A stretch of 64,000 nt of DNA from assembly GCF_000368585.1 (NCBI RefSeq), contig NZ_KB849558.1, forward strand, positions 1,034,722-1,098,721, written 5' to 3'. The number at the start of each line of letters is the position of its first letter. Positions within the stretch are counted from its first letter, which is position 1. Source of the stretch: Acinetobacter venetianus RAG-1 = CIP 110063. GTDB lineage: Bacteria > Pseudomonadota > Gammaproteobacteria > Pseudomonadales > Moraxellaceae. The notes under the pieces are model-generated. The model had not been told where the DNA came from and made no database searches. It saw only the letters and a program-made list of their open reading frames with translations. Below are positions 25,849 to 35,221 of this stretch, piece after piece. A program made the position numbers and the translations under genes.

Positions 25849-28260
25849 ATGAAGTTTGAACGTGGTATTGGTTTTCTAGCACTTTTATTTTCAATTTTAG
25901 TGATCGGTGTTTTTATTGCCTTTAGTATCTATTTGATCCGTTTAGATAATATCATTCGGGACAAGTTTGAAGGTAAGCGTTGGGATATCCCTGCAAAGGT
26001 ATTTGCTCGGCCTTTAGAGATCTATGCGAATGCACCAATCACTCAAGATAATTTCACCCAAGAATTGAAATTGCTCGGCTACAAAAACACAGCGAATTAC
26101 GACAAATCAGGTAGCTATGTTGTTCAAGGCAACCAAATGTATGTTCATACACGCGGTTTTGACTATGGTGATAGTACCGACCCTGAACAAGTATTAGAAC
26201 TTGCTTTCAATGATGGTCAAGTGAGTGATGTACGCTCAACCAAGCCATCAAATACGGGGATCGCACGCTTAGAGCCATTATTGATTGGGGGAATTTATCC
26301 TCAGCATAATGAAGACCGTGTTCTGATTAAATTAAACAAAGTCCCTAAAACACTCATAGAAGCGTTAATTTCAACCGAAGATCGTAATTTTTATCATCAT
26401 CATGGTATTTCGATTCGTGGTACTGCCCGTGCAGTAGTTAGCAATATCACAGGTGGTCGACGTCAAGGTGGTTCTACATTAACTCAGCAGTTGGTCAAGA
26501 ACTTTTATCTTTCACCTGAAAAAACCTTGAAACGTAAGGTGAATGAAGCATTAATGGCTTTGTTAATTGAGTTGCACTACAGCAAAGATGAAATCCTTGA
26601 GGCTTATTTAAATGAAGTAAATCTCGGTCAAAATGGTAACTATTCAATTAATGGCTACGGTTTGGCTTCACAATTTTACTTTGGTTTACCGTTACGTGAG
26701 TTAAATATTTCACAACAAGCTTTTTTAGTCGGCTTAGTTCAAGGTCCTTCTTTATATAATCCTTGGCGTAATCCTGAATCAGCAAAAAAACGTCGTGATG
26801 TCGTGCTCAATAACATGTTAGTGATGGGCTATCTCACTGAAGCAGAATACCAAGATGAAATTGCTCGTCCTTTAAATGTAGTAAGTAAGCCAACTTTAGG
26901 GCCAGCAAAATTCCCTGATTTCCTTGACATCGTTCGTCGTCAATTGCGTACTGAATATCAAGAAAGTGACATTACCAATCAAGGTTTAAGAATTTTTACA
27001 ACACTTGATCCTATCGCACAAACACAAATTCAAAACTCATTCAAGAGTACAGTTGAACGTTTAGCAAAGAATAATCCTGCTCGCTTAAAGAACCTACAAG
27101 GTGCTGTGCTTGTTGCACATCCAGAAAATGGTGAAATCATTGCAGCAGTTGGTTCAACCCAAGACTTTACAGGCTTTAACCGTACTTTAGATGCCAAACG
27201 CCAAGTAGGTTCATTATTAAAACCTATTATTTATCTTAATGCGATTGAGTCAGGCCGCTATACATGGGCTAGCCCGATTGAAGATAGTGCTGTAAACATT
27301 CCTATTGATGGCGATAAGAGTTGGACACCAAAGAACTATAGTGGCGGTGAACACGGCGTTGTTCCAATGCAACAAGCGCTAGCAAACTCATATAACCTAT
27401 CAACAGTTCGTTTGGCGAATGAATTTGGTCTTGCCGCATTTAGTAATAAATTACGACAATTCGGTGTTAGCTCTGACATTCCAGCCTACCCTTCTATTTA
27501 CCTTGGTGCTGTAAATATGTCACCGATGGAAGTCCTGAGCGTATACGGCAACTTTGCAACGGGTGGCTTTAAATATCCGCCACGCTCGATCCGTACAGTT
27601 GTTGATGCTAAAGGTCGCCTACTTGATCGTTATGGTTTAAACGTTCAACAAACCATTGATCCTGCTGCCGCGTATATTCTGAATTATGGTTTACAACAAG
27701 TCATGCGTTCAGGTACAGGTCGCTCAGCCTATAACAGTCTTCCTGAAACACTCAATCTTGCAGGTAAATCAGGTACAACTAACGATACCCGTGACTCATG
27801 GTTTGCTGGTTACTCTGGTAATAATCTTGCAGTTGTATGGTTAGGTTTAGATGATAACAAAGTGACAGGTTTAACGGGTTCATCAGGTGCTTTACCTGTT
27901 TGGATTAATGTGATGAAACAGCTACGCCAAGAACCAGTCAACCTACGTCAAACAGATAATGTTCAGTGGCAATGGATTGATAGTGCAACTGGTGATTTAT
28001 CTGCTCAAGGCTGTGATGGTGCAATGTATATTCCACTATTACGACAAACCGTTCCTCGTCGTGCAACAGTATGTGGTCAATCACATTATCAAGTTGAGCC
28101 GACTTATATTCCTCAAACTGATGAAAATCAGGATTATGATCACAATGATGGCATCACTAACTATATTCGAGAAAGTGAAAACCAAATGGATGCTGACCTG
28201 AACAATCACACAGCTCCAAGCCGCGTTATTTCAAGCGGTAGTTACAACGGTGACAACTAA
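25849..28260 (+). CDS. mrcB: Penicillin-binding protein 1B (bifunctional transglycosylase/transpeptidase)
   Basis: This class A PBP polymerises and cross-links peptidoglycan. A single N-terminal membrane helix (about 8-30) is followed by a UB2H-like segment. The GT51 domain has the catalytic EDRNFYHHHGISIRGTARAV and GGSTLTQQLVKNFYLS. The transpeptidase has the SxxK serine in VGSLLKPI, SYNLS as the SxN motif, and KSGT (GKSGTTNDTRDSWFAGY). The C-terminus is acidic and low complexity. At 803 residues it matches PBP1b and is shorter than PBP1a. It is the target of beta-lactams. The downstream TPR lipoprotein starts 21 bp later. Confidence 0.96.
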   Translation: MKFERGIGFLALLFSILVIGVFIAFSIYLIRLDNIIRDKFEGKRWDIPAKVFARPLEIYANAPITQDNFTQELKLLGYKNTANYDKSGSYVVQGNQMYVHTRGFDYGDSTDPEQVLELAFNDGQVSDVRSTKPSNTGIARLEPLLIGGIYPQHNEDRVLIKLNKVPKTLIEALISTEDRNFYHHHGISIRGTARAVVSNITGGRRQGGSTLTQQLVKNFYLSPEKTLKRKVNEALMALLIELHYSKDEILEAYLNEVNLGQNGNYSINGYGLASQFYFGLPLRELNISQQAFLVGLVQGPSLYNPWRNPESAKKRRDVVLNNMLVMGYLTEAEYQDEIARPLNVVSKPTLGPAKFPDFLDIVRRQLRTEYQESDITNQGLRIFTTLDPIAQTQIQNSFKSTVERLAKNNPARLKNLQGAVLVAHPENGEIIAAVGSTQDFTGFNRTLDAKRQVGSLLKPIIYLNAIESGRYTWASPIEDSAVNIPIDGDKSWTPKNYSGGEHGVVPMQQALANSYNLSTVRLANEFGLAAFSNKLRQFGVSSDIPAYPSIYLGAVNMSPMEVLSVYGNFATGGFKYPPRSIRTVVDAKGRLLDRYGLNVQQTIDPAAAYILNYGLQQVMRSGTGRSAYNSLPETLNLAGKSGTTNDTRDSWFAGYSGNNLAVVWLGLDDNKVTGLTGSSGALPVWINVMKQLRQEPVNLRQTDNVQWQWIDSATGDLSAQGCDGAMYIPLLRQTVPRRATVCGQSHYQVEPTYIPQTDENQDYDHNDGITNYIRESENQMDADLNNHTAPSRVISSGSYNGDN

Positions 28261-28281
28261 ATCTACAAGGATGTTTTTAGT

Positions 28282-28839
28282 ATGATGAAGAAAATTACAT
28301 TGATTATTGGTGCATTAGTTCTTGCTGGCTGTACAGCTGCACCTGAAAGAACAACCAAACCACCAACTCACTCAACGCAAAATAAAACTCAAAAGAAGAA
28401 AGTTGAACAACCTTCTTCTGGCGTCAAAATTACGCCTTATGAGCAAAAAGAAATTAAACGTCAAAATGTGCCTGTGATTGTTCCTGAGCAAAAAGTTCAA
28501 CAGAAGTTTAATGACGGAAGCCAACTTCCAGCTTTTAGAAACTTGATGCAAAAGACTCAAACAGCCTTTAAACAACGCAAATATACTGAGGCCGAGCGTT
28601 ATGCACTTCAAGCACAACGCATCGCCCCACAAGCTTCTGAAACCTATTTGTATCTAGGCTTAATTGCCGAGCAGAATAAGGAATATGCAAATGCAGAAGC
28701 CTTAGCACGTCGTGGTTTAAGCTATGCTCAAAGCAATGCGATGAAAAAACAACTTTGGTTAATCGTATTACGTGCGAGTCAAGCACGTAATCATCCCGTC
28801 AAAGCACAAGAAGCCAAGAAAGCAATTCAGTCACTTTAG
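28282..28839 (+). CDS. TPR-containing lipoprotein downstream of mrcB
   Basis: A lipoprotein signal (MMKKITLIIGALVLAGC, Cys 17) is followed by a Thr/Lys/Pro-rich linker of about 50 residues. Two or more tetratricopeptide-like helical pairs follow (QKTQTAFKQRKYTEAERYAL, SETYLYLGLIAEQNKEYANA). It starts 21 bp after mrcB on the same strand and is probably co-transcribed. Acinetobacter and Pseudomonas encode such TPR lipoproteins with PBP1b, and by analogy with the LpoB/LpoP activators it may regulate PBP1b from the outer membrane. That role is inference from position and architecture. Confidence 0.8.
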   Translation: MMKKITLIIGALVLAGCTAAPERTTKPPTHSTQNKTQKKKVEQPSSGVKITPYEQKEIKRQNVPVIVPEQKVQQKFNDGSQLPAFRNLMQKTQTAFKQRKYTEAERYALQAQRIAPQASETYLYLGLIAEQNKEYANAEALARRGLSYAQSNAMKKQLWLIVLRASQARNHPVKAQEAKKAIQSL

Positions 28840-28840
28840 T

Positions 28841-29755
28841 TTATACAATTGAATTAAATTGACTTATTCCCGCAAGCCCATAAGCGTGATGTTTCTGGGC
28901 TTGTTCTATATCTTTTGGCGCAACACCACCAAGTGCAAAAACTGGAATATCACTTTTCTGCGCTAATTCAGAGAAATTATCCCAGCCTAAAACTTTCGTA
29001 TCAGGATGTGTTGCTGTCGCATTTACAGGGCTAAGCAGGATTGCATCACAACCTAAATGATGTGCATGTTGAATTGATACCGCATCATGGCATGCAGCTA
29101 AAAAACGTTTTCCAATATTTAAATCACCTTTAATTAAACTCATAAGTTGAGATTGTTTTAGATGAATAGTTGTGATTTTGCCTTTCAACTCTGTATTTAA
29201 TAAGCGCTGCCATATATCAAAATTAATGACTAGCTTAGCTAACTGCTGATCATCTAATCCAAGCAATTGTTGTTCAATTTGCTTTATATCTGTTAGTTCT
29301 GTCCGCCAGTAAAATAAACTTGTTTGTTGTGGTAAAGCGGATAATTCATGATTTATTTTTATTAAATGCGACCAAATCAAACGATCTAAAATTGCAGCAT
29401 TTGCTTTTGGAAAGTTTAGTTCTGCGAGTTGATCACGGTTAAACCATGTCCACGGCTGATGAATTAAGTTAAGTAATTCATCAGGTACATAAGCATGGAA
29501 TAAGTGTAAATTTACGATAATGTCATCATACTCATGACATATCACATCAAATCTATGCCAATCTTTTAAACCGATTCCAACCTCCTCATAAATTTCTCTT
29601 CTACACGCTTGTTCAGGTGTTTCCCCTTTTTCCACCTTTCCACCAGGAAATTCATGCTTATTTCCTTGATGCTGATTAGCTTGTCTCCAACCCACTAAAA
29701 CTTTGGATTTGTGTAATAAAATTGCGATTGCAACATCAACTGTAGCTTTTGCCAT
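28841..29755 (-). CDS. Nudix hydrolase fused to a thiamine-phosphate-synthase-like domain
   Basis: Residues 1-130 form a MutT-type Nudix domain with the box GKVEKGETPEQACRREIYEE-VGI, which sanitises oxidised nucleotides such as 8-oxo-dGTP. The C-terminal 170 residues resemble ThiE (TMP synthase): AACHDAVSIQHAHHLGCDAI, LLSPVNATATHPD and FALGGVAPKDIEQAQ. The fusion is widespread in gammaproteobacteria and the second half is usually thought to have lost thiamine synthesis. It converges on the mrcB lipoprotein gene with only one base between stops. Length and motifs look intact. Confidence 0.9.
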   Translation of the reverse strand: MAKATVDVAIAILLHKSKVLVGWRQANQHQGNKHEFPGGKVEKGETPEQACRREIYEEVGIGLKDWHRFDVICHEYDDIIVNLHLFHAYVPDELLNLIHQPWTWFNRDQLAELNFPKANAAILDRLIWSHLIKINHELSALPQQTSLFYWRTELTDIKQIEQQLLGLDDQQLAKLVINFDIWQRLLNTELKGKITTIHLKQSQLMSLIKGDLNIGKRFLAACHDAVSIQHAHHLGCDAILLSPVNATATHPDTKVLGWDNFSELAQKSDIPVFALGGVAPKDIEQAQKHHAYGLAGISQFNSIV

Positions 29756-29881
29756 AACAGTCTAAAATCTCTCATCTTTTCCAGTTGATTTTAAGTAATT
29801 AAAACAATCTTTCCCATGCCATTTTAGGAAATAAATAAATCATTTTGTAAATTATAAAAATTTCCGTTGACAGGCCTATTC

Positions 29882-29900
29882 GATAATGATTATCATTTAA
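29882..29900 (+). promoter_or_regulatory. Fur box upstream of hemP
   Basis: GATAATGATTATCATTTAA is a nearly perfect Fur consensus with a strong central dyad. It ends 32 bp before the hemP start, so it should repress hemP in iron-rich conditions. Confidence 0.88.
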
Positions 29901-29932
29901 AACATTAAGAAATACACCACGGAGCATAACAA

Positions 29933-30103
29933 ATGAACGCACCATTTAACTTATTTACTCGCAGCACTGATGCAGCTCAATCGCTACCAATGCTACATTC
30001 AAACAACCTTTTTGCTTTAGGGCGTGAAATTAGAATTATGCATGCAGGTGAAGAATATCGTTTACGGTTAACTCGAAATAACCGTTTGATTTTAACGAAG
30101 TAA
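29933..30103 (+). CDS. hemP: HemP, small hemin-uptake protein
   Basis: A 56-residue protein reads MNAPFNLFTRSTDAAQSLPM and ends GREIRIMHAGEEYRLRLTRN-NRLILTK. The C-terminal half is the HemP/HmuP signature (hydrogen-bonded strand pattern EYRLRLTRN-LILTK). ATG 29933 has GGAG about ten bases upstream. In other proteobacteria HemP is encoded with heme receptors and has been linked to expression of heme-uptake genes. Here it stands alone under a Fur box, with a terminator after it, between a Nudix gene and gspE. A heme receptor must lie elsewhere, if present. Confidence 0.85.
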   Translation: MNAPFNLFTRSTDAAQSLPMLHSNNLFALGREIRIMHAGEEYRLRLTRNNRLILTK

Positions 30104-30138
30104 TATAATAATAACCGAATAAGAATAAACGTGGGAAT

Positions 30139-30171
30139 AGCAGTATGTCAGCGCGTACTGCTCTTTTTGTT
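30139..30171 (+). terminator. Terminator after hemP
   Basis: AGCAGTA (30139-30145) pairs with TACTGCT (30156-30162), followed by CTTTTTGTTTTG. It closes the short hemP transcript. Confidence 0.8.
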
Positions 30172-30235
30172 TTGCTTAAAATTTTATCAATATGATTTCC
30201 ACATCTGAAAACCATATCGATCATTTAACTCACAA

Positions 30236-31993
30236 TTAACTTAAAGGTACAATCCTTAATACTTCTTCTAAAGTCGTGACTCCTTCAATGACTTTACGCG
30301 CACCAGCAATTCTCAAAGGTTCAATGCCTTCTTTCTTCGCTCTCGCTCTCAACTCATCAAGCGTGCCATTTGCACTAATCAATGATTTTAGTTCCAAGCT
30401 TACTGGCATAAACTCATAGATACCCACACGACCTTTGTAACCCGTTTGACGACAAACCTCACAGCCTACAGCTTTGTACATTGTCGTTGGCATTTCCATG
30501 ATGTAGTCAAAGGTGAGATGCTCCCACTCTTGCTCATTCATTTGTGTTTCTTGCTTACAGTGTGGGCATAATCGACGTACTAGACGCTGTGCTAACACAC
30601 CTAAAATGGTCGCTGCGGTTAAAAATGGTTGAACACCCAGATCATGTAAACGGGTAAGACTTGATGGTGCATCATTGGTATGCAAGGTTGATAAGACCAA
30701 ATGCCCTGTTAATGCTGCTTGAATTGCCATGTTCGCTGTGTCATGGTCGCGAATCTCACCTACCATAATAATGTCAGGGTCTTGACGCATTAAAGCTCGC
30801 ACACCATCTGCAAAACCAAGTTCAATATTTGGATTGACCTGCATTTGGTTAAAACTCGGCTCCAACATCTCGATTGGATCTTCAATCGTACAGACATTGA
30901 CTTGTTCTGTTGCCAACTGTTTTAGCGATGAATATAAAGTTGTAGTCTTACCTGAACCCGTAGGCCCAGTCACCAAAATGATGCCATGACTATGCTGAGT
31001 GAGCGATTGCCAGCTTTGTAACAAATGACCTTCAAACCCAAGTTGTTGGAAACTGCGTACCAACACTTCAGGGTCAAAAATACGCATTACAAGCTTTTCA
31101 CCAAAAGCTGTTGGCAAAGTAGAAAGACGTAATTCTGTTTCTTGGCCTTTAGGTGTCCTTGTTTTTAAACGGCCATCTTGCGGTTTACGTTTTTCCGCGA
31201 CATTCATACGTCCTAAAATTTTAATACGCGAAATCACAGCCGTAAGCGTATTTGCAGGCATGTTATAGATAGTATGTAATACACCATCGATACGGAAACG
31301 TACTTTTCCTTTATCCTTTCTTGGTTCCAAATGAATATCACTAGCGCCTTGTTCAAAAGCAAATTGCAATACCCAATCTACAAGTTTGACAATATGCTGA
31401 TCATTTGCATCAGGGTTTTGTGTATCCCCTAATTGTAATAATGCCTCAACCCCTTTATTTTCACGATCATAAAGATTGGCATTTTGTGATGAATTAACAG
31501 CACGACTCACTTGGTAATATTCCACCAAATAACGCTGTAATTGTTCTGGGCTCAGTAAAACTGCTTCAATCTTTTTCGGCGCTAAACTTCGTTCTAAGTT
31601 ATTTTTCCATTCCAAAGAAAACGGTTGGCTTGTACCAATCAGAAGTTTTTCAGCATGTACCTCTACCGCCAAAATATGGTTACGTACAGCAAATTCTTGT
31701 GACATAACACTGGTTAATGCAGTCACATCAGCTTTTAGTGGATCAATCACATATAGAGGAATTTGTGCTTTTTCAGCTAGCCATTGGCATAAGCGATTTA
31801 GTGTTAAGTTTGTAGCAGGATTTACTTGATCTTTTAGATTAAAACTCGCAATCCATTGTAATGGATGCCATTTCAACTGATCTTTTTGACGGTGTGTTGT
31901 TTGAATTAACAACTTGTCACGCTCTGTAATACGCCCGTCTTTTTGTAATTGTTCTAAACACCAAAATATATCGATTTCAAAGTTAAACGTCAT
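30236..31993 (-). CDS. gspE: GspE-type secretion ATPase (type II secretion)
   Basis: This hexameric AAA+ ATPase powers type II secretion (or a related pilus). The N1/N2 domain fills the first 200 residues; the catalytic core has Walker A GPTGSGKTTTLYSS, Asp box DIHLEPRKDKGKVRFRID, Walker B DIIMVGEIRD and the His box TGHLVLSTLHTN. A tetra-Cys zinc finger (CPHCKQ ... CEVCRQ) near the end is typical of GspE/PilB. ATG 31993 (MTFNFEIDIF) is preferred over an ATG seven codons upstream. It lies apart from any gsp or pil gene in the window. PilB-like identity is the main alternative; the length of 585 fits either. Confidence 0.85.
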   Translation of the reverse strand: MTFNFEIDIFWCLEQLQKDGRITERDKLLIQTTHRQKDQLKWHPLQWIASFNLKDQVNPATNLTLNRLCQWLAEKAQIPLYVIDPLKADVTALTSVMSQEFAVRNHILAVEVHAEKLLIGTSQPFSLEWKNNLERSLAPKKIEAVLLSPEQLQRYLVEYYQVSRAVNSSQNANLYDRENKGVEALLQLGDTQNPDANDQHIVKLVDWVLQFAFEQGASDIHLEPRKDKGKVRFRIDGVLHTIYNMPANTLTAVISRIKILGRMNVAEKRKPQDGRLKTRTPKGQETELRLSTLPTAFGEKLVMRIFDPEVLVRSFQQLGFEGHLLQSWQSLTQHSHGIILVTGPTGSGKTTTLYSSLKQLATEQVNVCTIEDPIEMLEPSFNQMQVNPNIELGFADGVRALMRQDPDIIMVGEIRDHDTANMAIQAALTGHLVLSTLHTNDAPSSLTRLHDLGVQPFLTAATILGVLAQRLVRRLCPHCKQETQMNEQEWEHLTFDYIMEMPTTMYKAVGCEVCRQTGYKGRVGIYEFMPVSLELKSLISANGTLDELRARAKKEGIEPLRIAGARKVIEGVTTLEEVLRIVPLS

Positions 31994-32105
31994 TGTTATA
32001 CCCCAATTAAGCACTATACTATAACAGAGTTTTCTTGAAAAAATTTAGATCATTTTTACTGTTTATTTTGCGTTAAATGCATTATAAAAACATATAGATA
32101 ACGAA

Positions 32106-32138
32106 TTACTCATCACAGAAATATGAGTAAGTTTTTTG
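32106..32138 (+). promoter_or_regulatory. Terminator-like hairpin in the leader of the MgtC-family gene
   Basis: TTACTCAT (32106-32113) pairs with ATGAGTAA (32123-32130) and is followed by GTTTTTTG. It points toward the gene at 32221, 83 bp downstream, so it could act as an attenuator of that gene rather than as the terminator of anything upstream. Confidence 0.45.
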
Positions 32139-32220
32139 TCATGTAACTACTACAACATCATCAATAAAGTTCGAAGACTTAGCTCATTTTAAAGTAAGTA
32201 AATAATCAAAGAGATTACAT

Positions 32221-33483
32221 ATGAATGATGTCATCACATTATCGCTACAAGATACACCATTTAATCAGTTGATCATGATTTTTGCAGTCTCTCTAGGGTG
32301 TGGTTTACTTATCGGTTTAGAACGCGAACGAAGTAAAGGAAAACATAAAAGCAAAACATTTGCAGGTTTTAGAACTTTTGCCATTGCAGCTTTATTAGGA
32401 ACGCTGTGCTTTCTATTCAATTTTGTTATTGGCATTGTTGGCGCACTTTTAGTTGGGGCAATGAGTATCGCTTCTCTTAAAAACCAGCAAGAAGACCCAG
32501 GTGTAACCACTGAACTTGCTTTTATCATGACTTACTTTATTGGCGCGGTATGCATCTGGAATATCACATTAGCTGCTGGACTCGCCGTTTTATTAACTAT
32601 TTTACTCATGGCAAAAGAATCTCTACATGGCATTGCCAATCAATGGATCAGTGAAAATGAACTACGCGATGGTGTATTACTTCTTTCTTTAGTTTTAATT
32701 GGATTACCACTCGTTCCTGATCAAGCTTTTTGGGGTCCTGTATTAAATCCATATACGATCCTAAAATTACTGAGCCTTATTCTTTTTGTTCAAGCTTTAG
32801 CACATATTGCCAAAAGATTACTTTCTTCAAAAAACGCATTGGCACTTTCATCTTTAGCCTCTGGCTTTGTCTCAAGTACCGCAACAGTCGCCAATTTAGG
32901 CATGGAAGTACGCAATAAAAATGCTGATCCAATTGTTAATGCTGGTGCAGCACTAATGTCTTGTATTTCAACACTCATTCAAATGTTAATCATTGTTGCA
33001 AGTATCAGTTTTGCATGGTTAAAACTCATTTTCTTACCGACTTTGATCGCAATTGTTATATTGTTCATTTGGTCTTGGTATCTGATGCGCCGATCTGACA
33101 CGATAGATCACGTGATTGATACAGACTCAAAAATGTTTAGTTTTAAAAATGCTGTGATTATCACACTTGCGTTATCAGGTATCCAAGTTGCAATTTATGC
33201 ACTTAACCTATGGTTAGGGAGCACAGGACTTATACTAGGTACAGTGATCGCATCCCTATTCGAAATACATGCTGCGATCGCTGCAATTGTGGTACAAGGT
33301 GAACCAGGGACAGCTCAATCAATGCCTTTATTGATCGCCTTAATGGTTGGCTTACTAGCACATTCTATTTCTAAAAGCATCAATGCTGGCCTAACTGGTG
33401 GCTACCGTTATGCACTGGCATTTGTTCCAGCACAAATTGTACATATGGGTATTTTGGCTATCCTATTGTGGTTTGAAATTTAA
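32221..33483 (+). CDS. MgtC/SapB family membrane protein with DUF4010
   Basis: The 420-residue inner-membrane protein begins with an MgtC/SapB-type domain (about 18-140: GCGLLIGLERERSKGKHKSK, FAGFRTFAIAALLGTLC). A larger DUF4010 domain with about eight further membrane helices follows (LSSLASGFVSSTATVANLGM in the middle). Such proteins are much longer than virulence MgtC and their transport role is unknown. The gene is divergent from gspE and has a hairpin plus U-run in its leader. It stops 11 bp from the convergent trmO. Confidence 0.87.
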   Translation: MNDVITLSLQDTPFNQLIMIFAVSLGCGLLIGLERERSKGKHKSKTFAGFRTFAIAALLGTLCFLFNFVIGIVGALLVGAMSIASLKNQQEDPGVTTELAFIMTYFIGAVCIWNITLAAGLAVLLTILLMAKESLHGIANQWISENELRDGVLLLSLVLIGLPLVPDQAFWGPVLNPYTILKLLSLILFVQALAHIAKRLLSSKNALALSSLASGFVSSTATVANLGMEVRNKNADPIVNAGAALMSCISTLIQMLIIVASISFAWLKLIFLPTLIAIVILFIWSWYLMRRSDTIDHVIDTDSKMFSFKNAVIITLALSGIQVAIYALNLWLGSTGLILGTVIASLFEIHAAIAAIVVQGEPGTAQSMPLLIALMVGLLAHSISKSINAGLTGGYRYALAFVPAQIVHMGILAILLWFEI

Positions 33484-33493
33484 GTCTTCGATA

Positions 33494-34216
33494 TTAAAGG
33501 CTTAAAATAAGGATTCGGTCATCTACAATTTTAAAGTTTACATCCCACTCTGAAAATTTCATCTTATATACTCGCTCTTCGTCGTCATGATATGCAGGGC
33601 GCGGATCTAAAGATAAAACTTCAACCAGTTCTTCTAGCTTTTTTTTGATTGAAGCATCAGCTTTTATCAAATCAAATTGCTGTATTTGAGCTGATTCTGA
33701 CCAAACAATGTTTTTACGTTTAGGCACATCTTGTGCGTATCCGCTCACGGCATCTGCAATTGCATCAGAATATTGAATATAAGGTTTGATATCTAAAATA
33801 GGCGTGCCGTTTAATAAATCACTTCCAGTTACATACAGCCGAAGTGTCTTTCCTTGCTTTTCAACACGCAAAAATCGCACAACAGATAAACCTATTGGCG
33901 AAGGTCGATACATGCTTCGCGTTGCAAAAACACCTATTTTTTGATTCCCGCCAAGCCGTGGTGGTCGTACTTGAGGACGAAATTTAGACATTTGATTCAA
34001 AGAGTTATCATTATTTTTATTTTCATGGAACTGCCACAGTAACCATAAATGACTAAACTCTTCGATCCCCTCGAAAGCTAAAATATCATTGTATGGCTCA
34101 ATCATATCGATGTAGGACTCGACTTGGACTAAGTTGGGCTGTCTCGGTATGCCAAATTTCTCACGATAAGGTGAATGCATATACCCAATGATCGGCATAA
34201 CAACAGAGTTAATCAT
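33494..34216 (-). CDS. trmO: TrmO (TsaA), tRNA t6A37 N6-methyltransferase
   Basis: TrmO methylates N6-threonylcarbamoyladenosine at tRNA position 37 using SAM. The single-sheeted barrel domain is recognisable from IGYMHSPYREKFGIPRQPNLV, FEGIEEFSHLWLLWQFHEN, VRPPRLGGNQKIGVFATRS, the PSPIGLSVVRFL core and GTPILDIKPYIQYSD. The C-terminal 80 residues (DPRPAYHDDEERVYKMKFSE) complete the family pattern. Start is uncertain among ATG 34237, 34216 and 34198; I choose 34216. It converges on the MgtC-family gene. No other tRNA-modification genes are adjacent. Confidence 0.9.
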   Translation of the reverse strand: MINSVVMPIIGYMHSPYREKFGIPRQPNLVQVESYIDMIEPYNDILAFEGIEEFSHLWLLWQFHENKNNDNSLNQMSKFRPQVRPPRLGGNQKIGVFATRSMYRPSPIGLSVVRFLRVEKQGKTLRLYVTGSDLLNGTPILDIKPYIQYSDAIADAVSGYAQDVPKRKNIVWSESAQIQQFDLIKADASIKKKLEELVEVLSLDPRPAYHDDEERVYKMKFSEWDVNFKIVDDRILILSL

Positions 34217-34316
34217 CACTTTTTCTGATAAACACAATTAAATATATTCAGTTTATCGAGAATGTTTTTAGATTAGAATAGCAATCTGTTTCTTTTAACT
34301 GTGATCGAGACCTTTA

Positions 34317-35096
34317 ATGGCTGCTTTTAACGTTGAACGCATTACTGATGTTCACCACTGGAATGACACACTTTTCAGTTTTAAAACTACACGCGACGCA
34401 AGCTTACGTTTTAAAAATGGTCAGTTTGTGATGATCGGACTTGAAGTGAATGGTAAGCCTTTAATGCGTGCTTATTCGATCGCGAGTGCGAATTATGAAG
34501 AAGAACTAGAATTCTTCTCTATTAAAGTACAAGACGGTCCTTTAACTTCTATTTTACAAAAAGTTCAAGTAGGCGACGAAATTCTTATTTCTAAAAAACC
34601 TACAGGTACTTTAGTACACGATGATTTATTACCAGGTAAGAATTTATACCTTTTATCTTCTGGAACTGGGCTTGCGCCTTTCTTAGCTTTACTTCGTGAT
34701 CCAGAAACTTACGAAAAATTTGAAAAAGTAATCATGGTACACGGTACTCGCTACGTTTCTGAACTCGCATACCAAGACTTAATTCTAAATGAGCTTCCTA
34801 ACCATGAATTCTTCCAAGAGTTAGGTATCAAAGATAAATTAGTCTATTACCCAACAGTTACTCGTGAACCATTCCATACTCAAGGTCGTGTAACGACAGC
34901 TATTGAGTCTGGTGAACTTTTTGAAAAAATCGGTTTACCGCGTTTCAATCGTGAAACTGACCGTGCGATGCTTTGCGGTAGCCCTGCTTTCTTGAAAGAC
35001 GTTGCAGCACTATTAGATCAACATGGTTTAGTAGAATCACCACGTATGGGTGTAATGGGTGATTATGTAATCGAACGCGCATTCGTTGAAAAATAA
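34317..35096 (+). CDS. fpr: Ferredoxin-NADP reductase
   Basis: This FAD/NADP oxidoreductase (259 residues) has the FAD-binding RAYSIASANYEEELEFFSIK motif, the GTGLAPFLALLRDP loop, VMVHGTRYVSELAY, and the C-terminal region DRAMLCGSPAFLKDVAALL ending in GVMGDYVIERAFVEK. It passes electrons between NADPH and ferredoxin or flavodoxin, serving Fe-S biogenesis and oxidative stress defence. It lies alone and ends in a strong terminator. Codon use is smooth, as for a well-expressed gene. Confidence 0.94.
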   Translation: MAAFNVERITDVHHWNDTLFSFKTTRDASLRFKNGQFVMIGLEVNGKPLMRAYSIASANYEEELEFFSIKVQDGPLTSILQKVQVGDEILISKKPTGTLVHDDLLPGKNLYLLSSGTGLAPFLALLRDPETYEKFEKVIMVHGTRYVSELAYQDLILNELPNHEFFQELGIKDKLVYYPTVTREPFHTQGRVTTAIESGELFEKIGLPRFNRETDRAMLCGSPAFLKDVAALLDQHGLVESPRMGVMGDYVIERAFVEK

Positions 35097-35110
35097 TACC
35101 TATCATAAAA

Positions 35111-35139
35111 AAACCGAGGTTTATACCTCGGTTTTTATT
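35111..35139 (+). terminator. Terminator after fpr
   Basis: AAACCGAGGT (35111-35120) pairs perfectly with ACCTCGGTTT (35125-35134) around TTAT, followed by a T-rich tail. It serves fpr and perhaps the TetR gene from the other side. Confidence 0.9.
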
Positions 35140-35221
35140 TATTAATTAAAACTTCATAACCACTTAAATAAACATTAAAATTTAAAAAGCTTTAATATAT
35201 TATTAAGTGTGAACTTAATAA

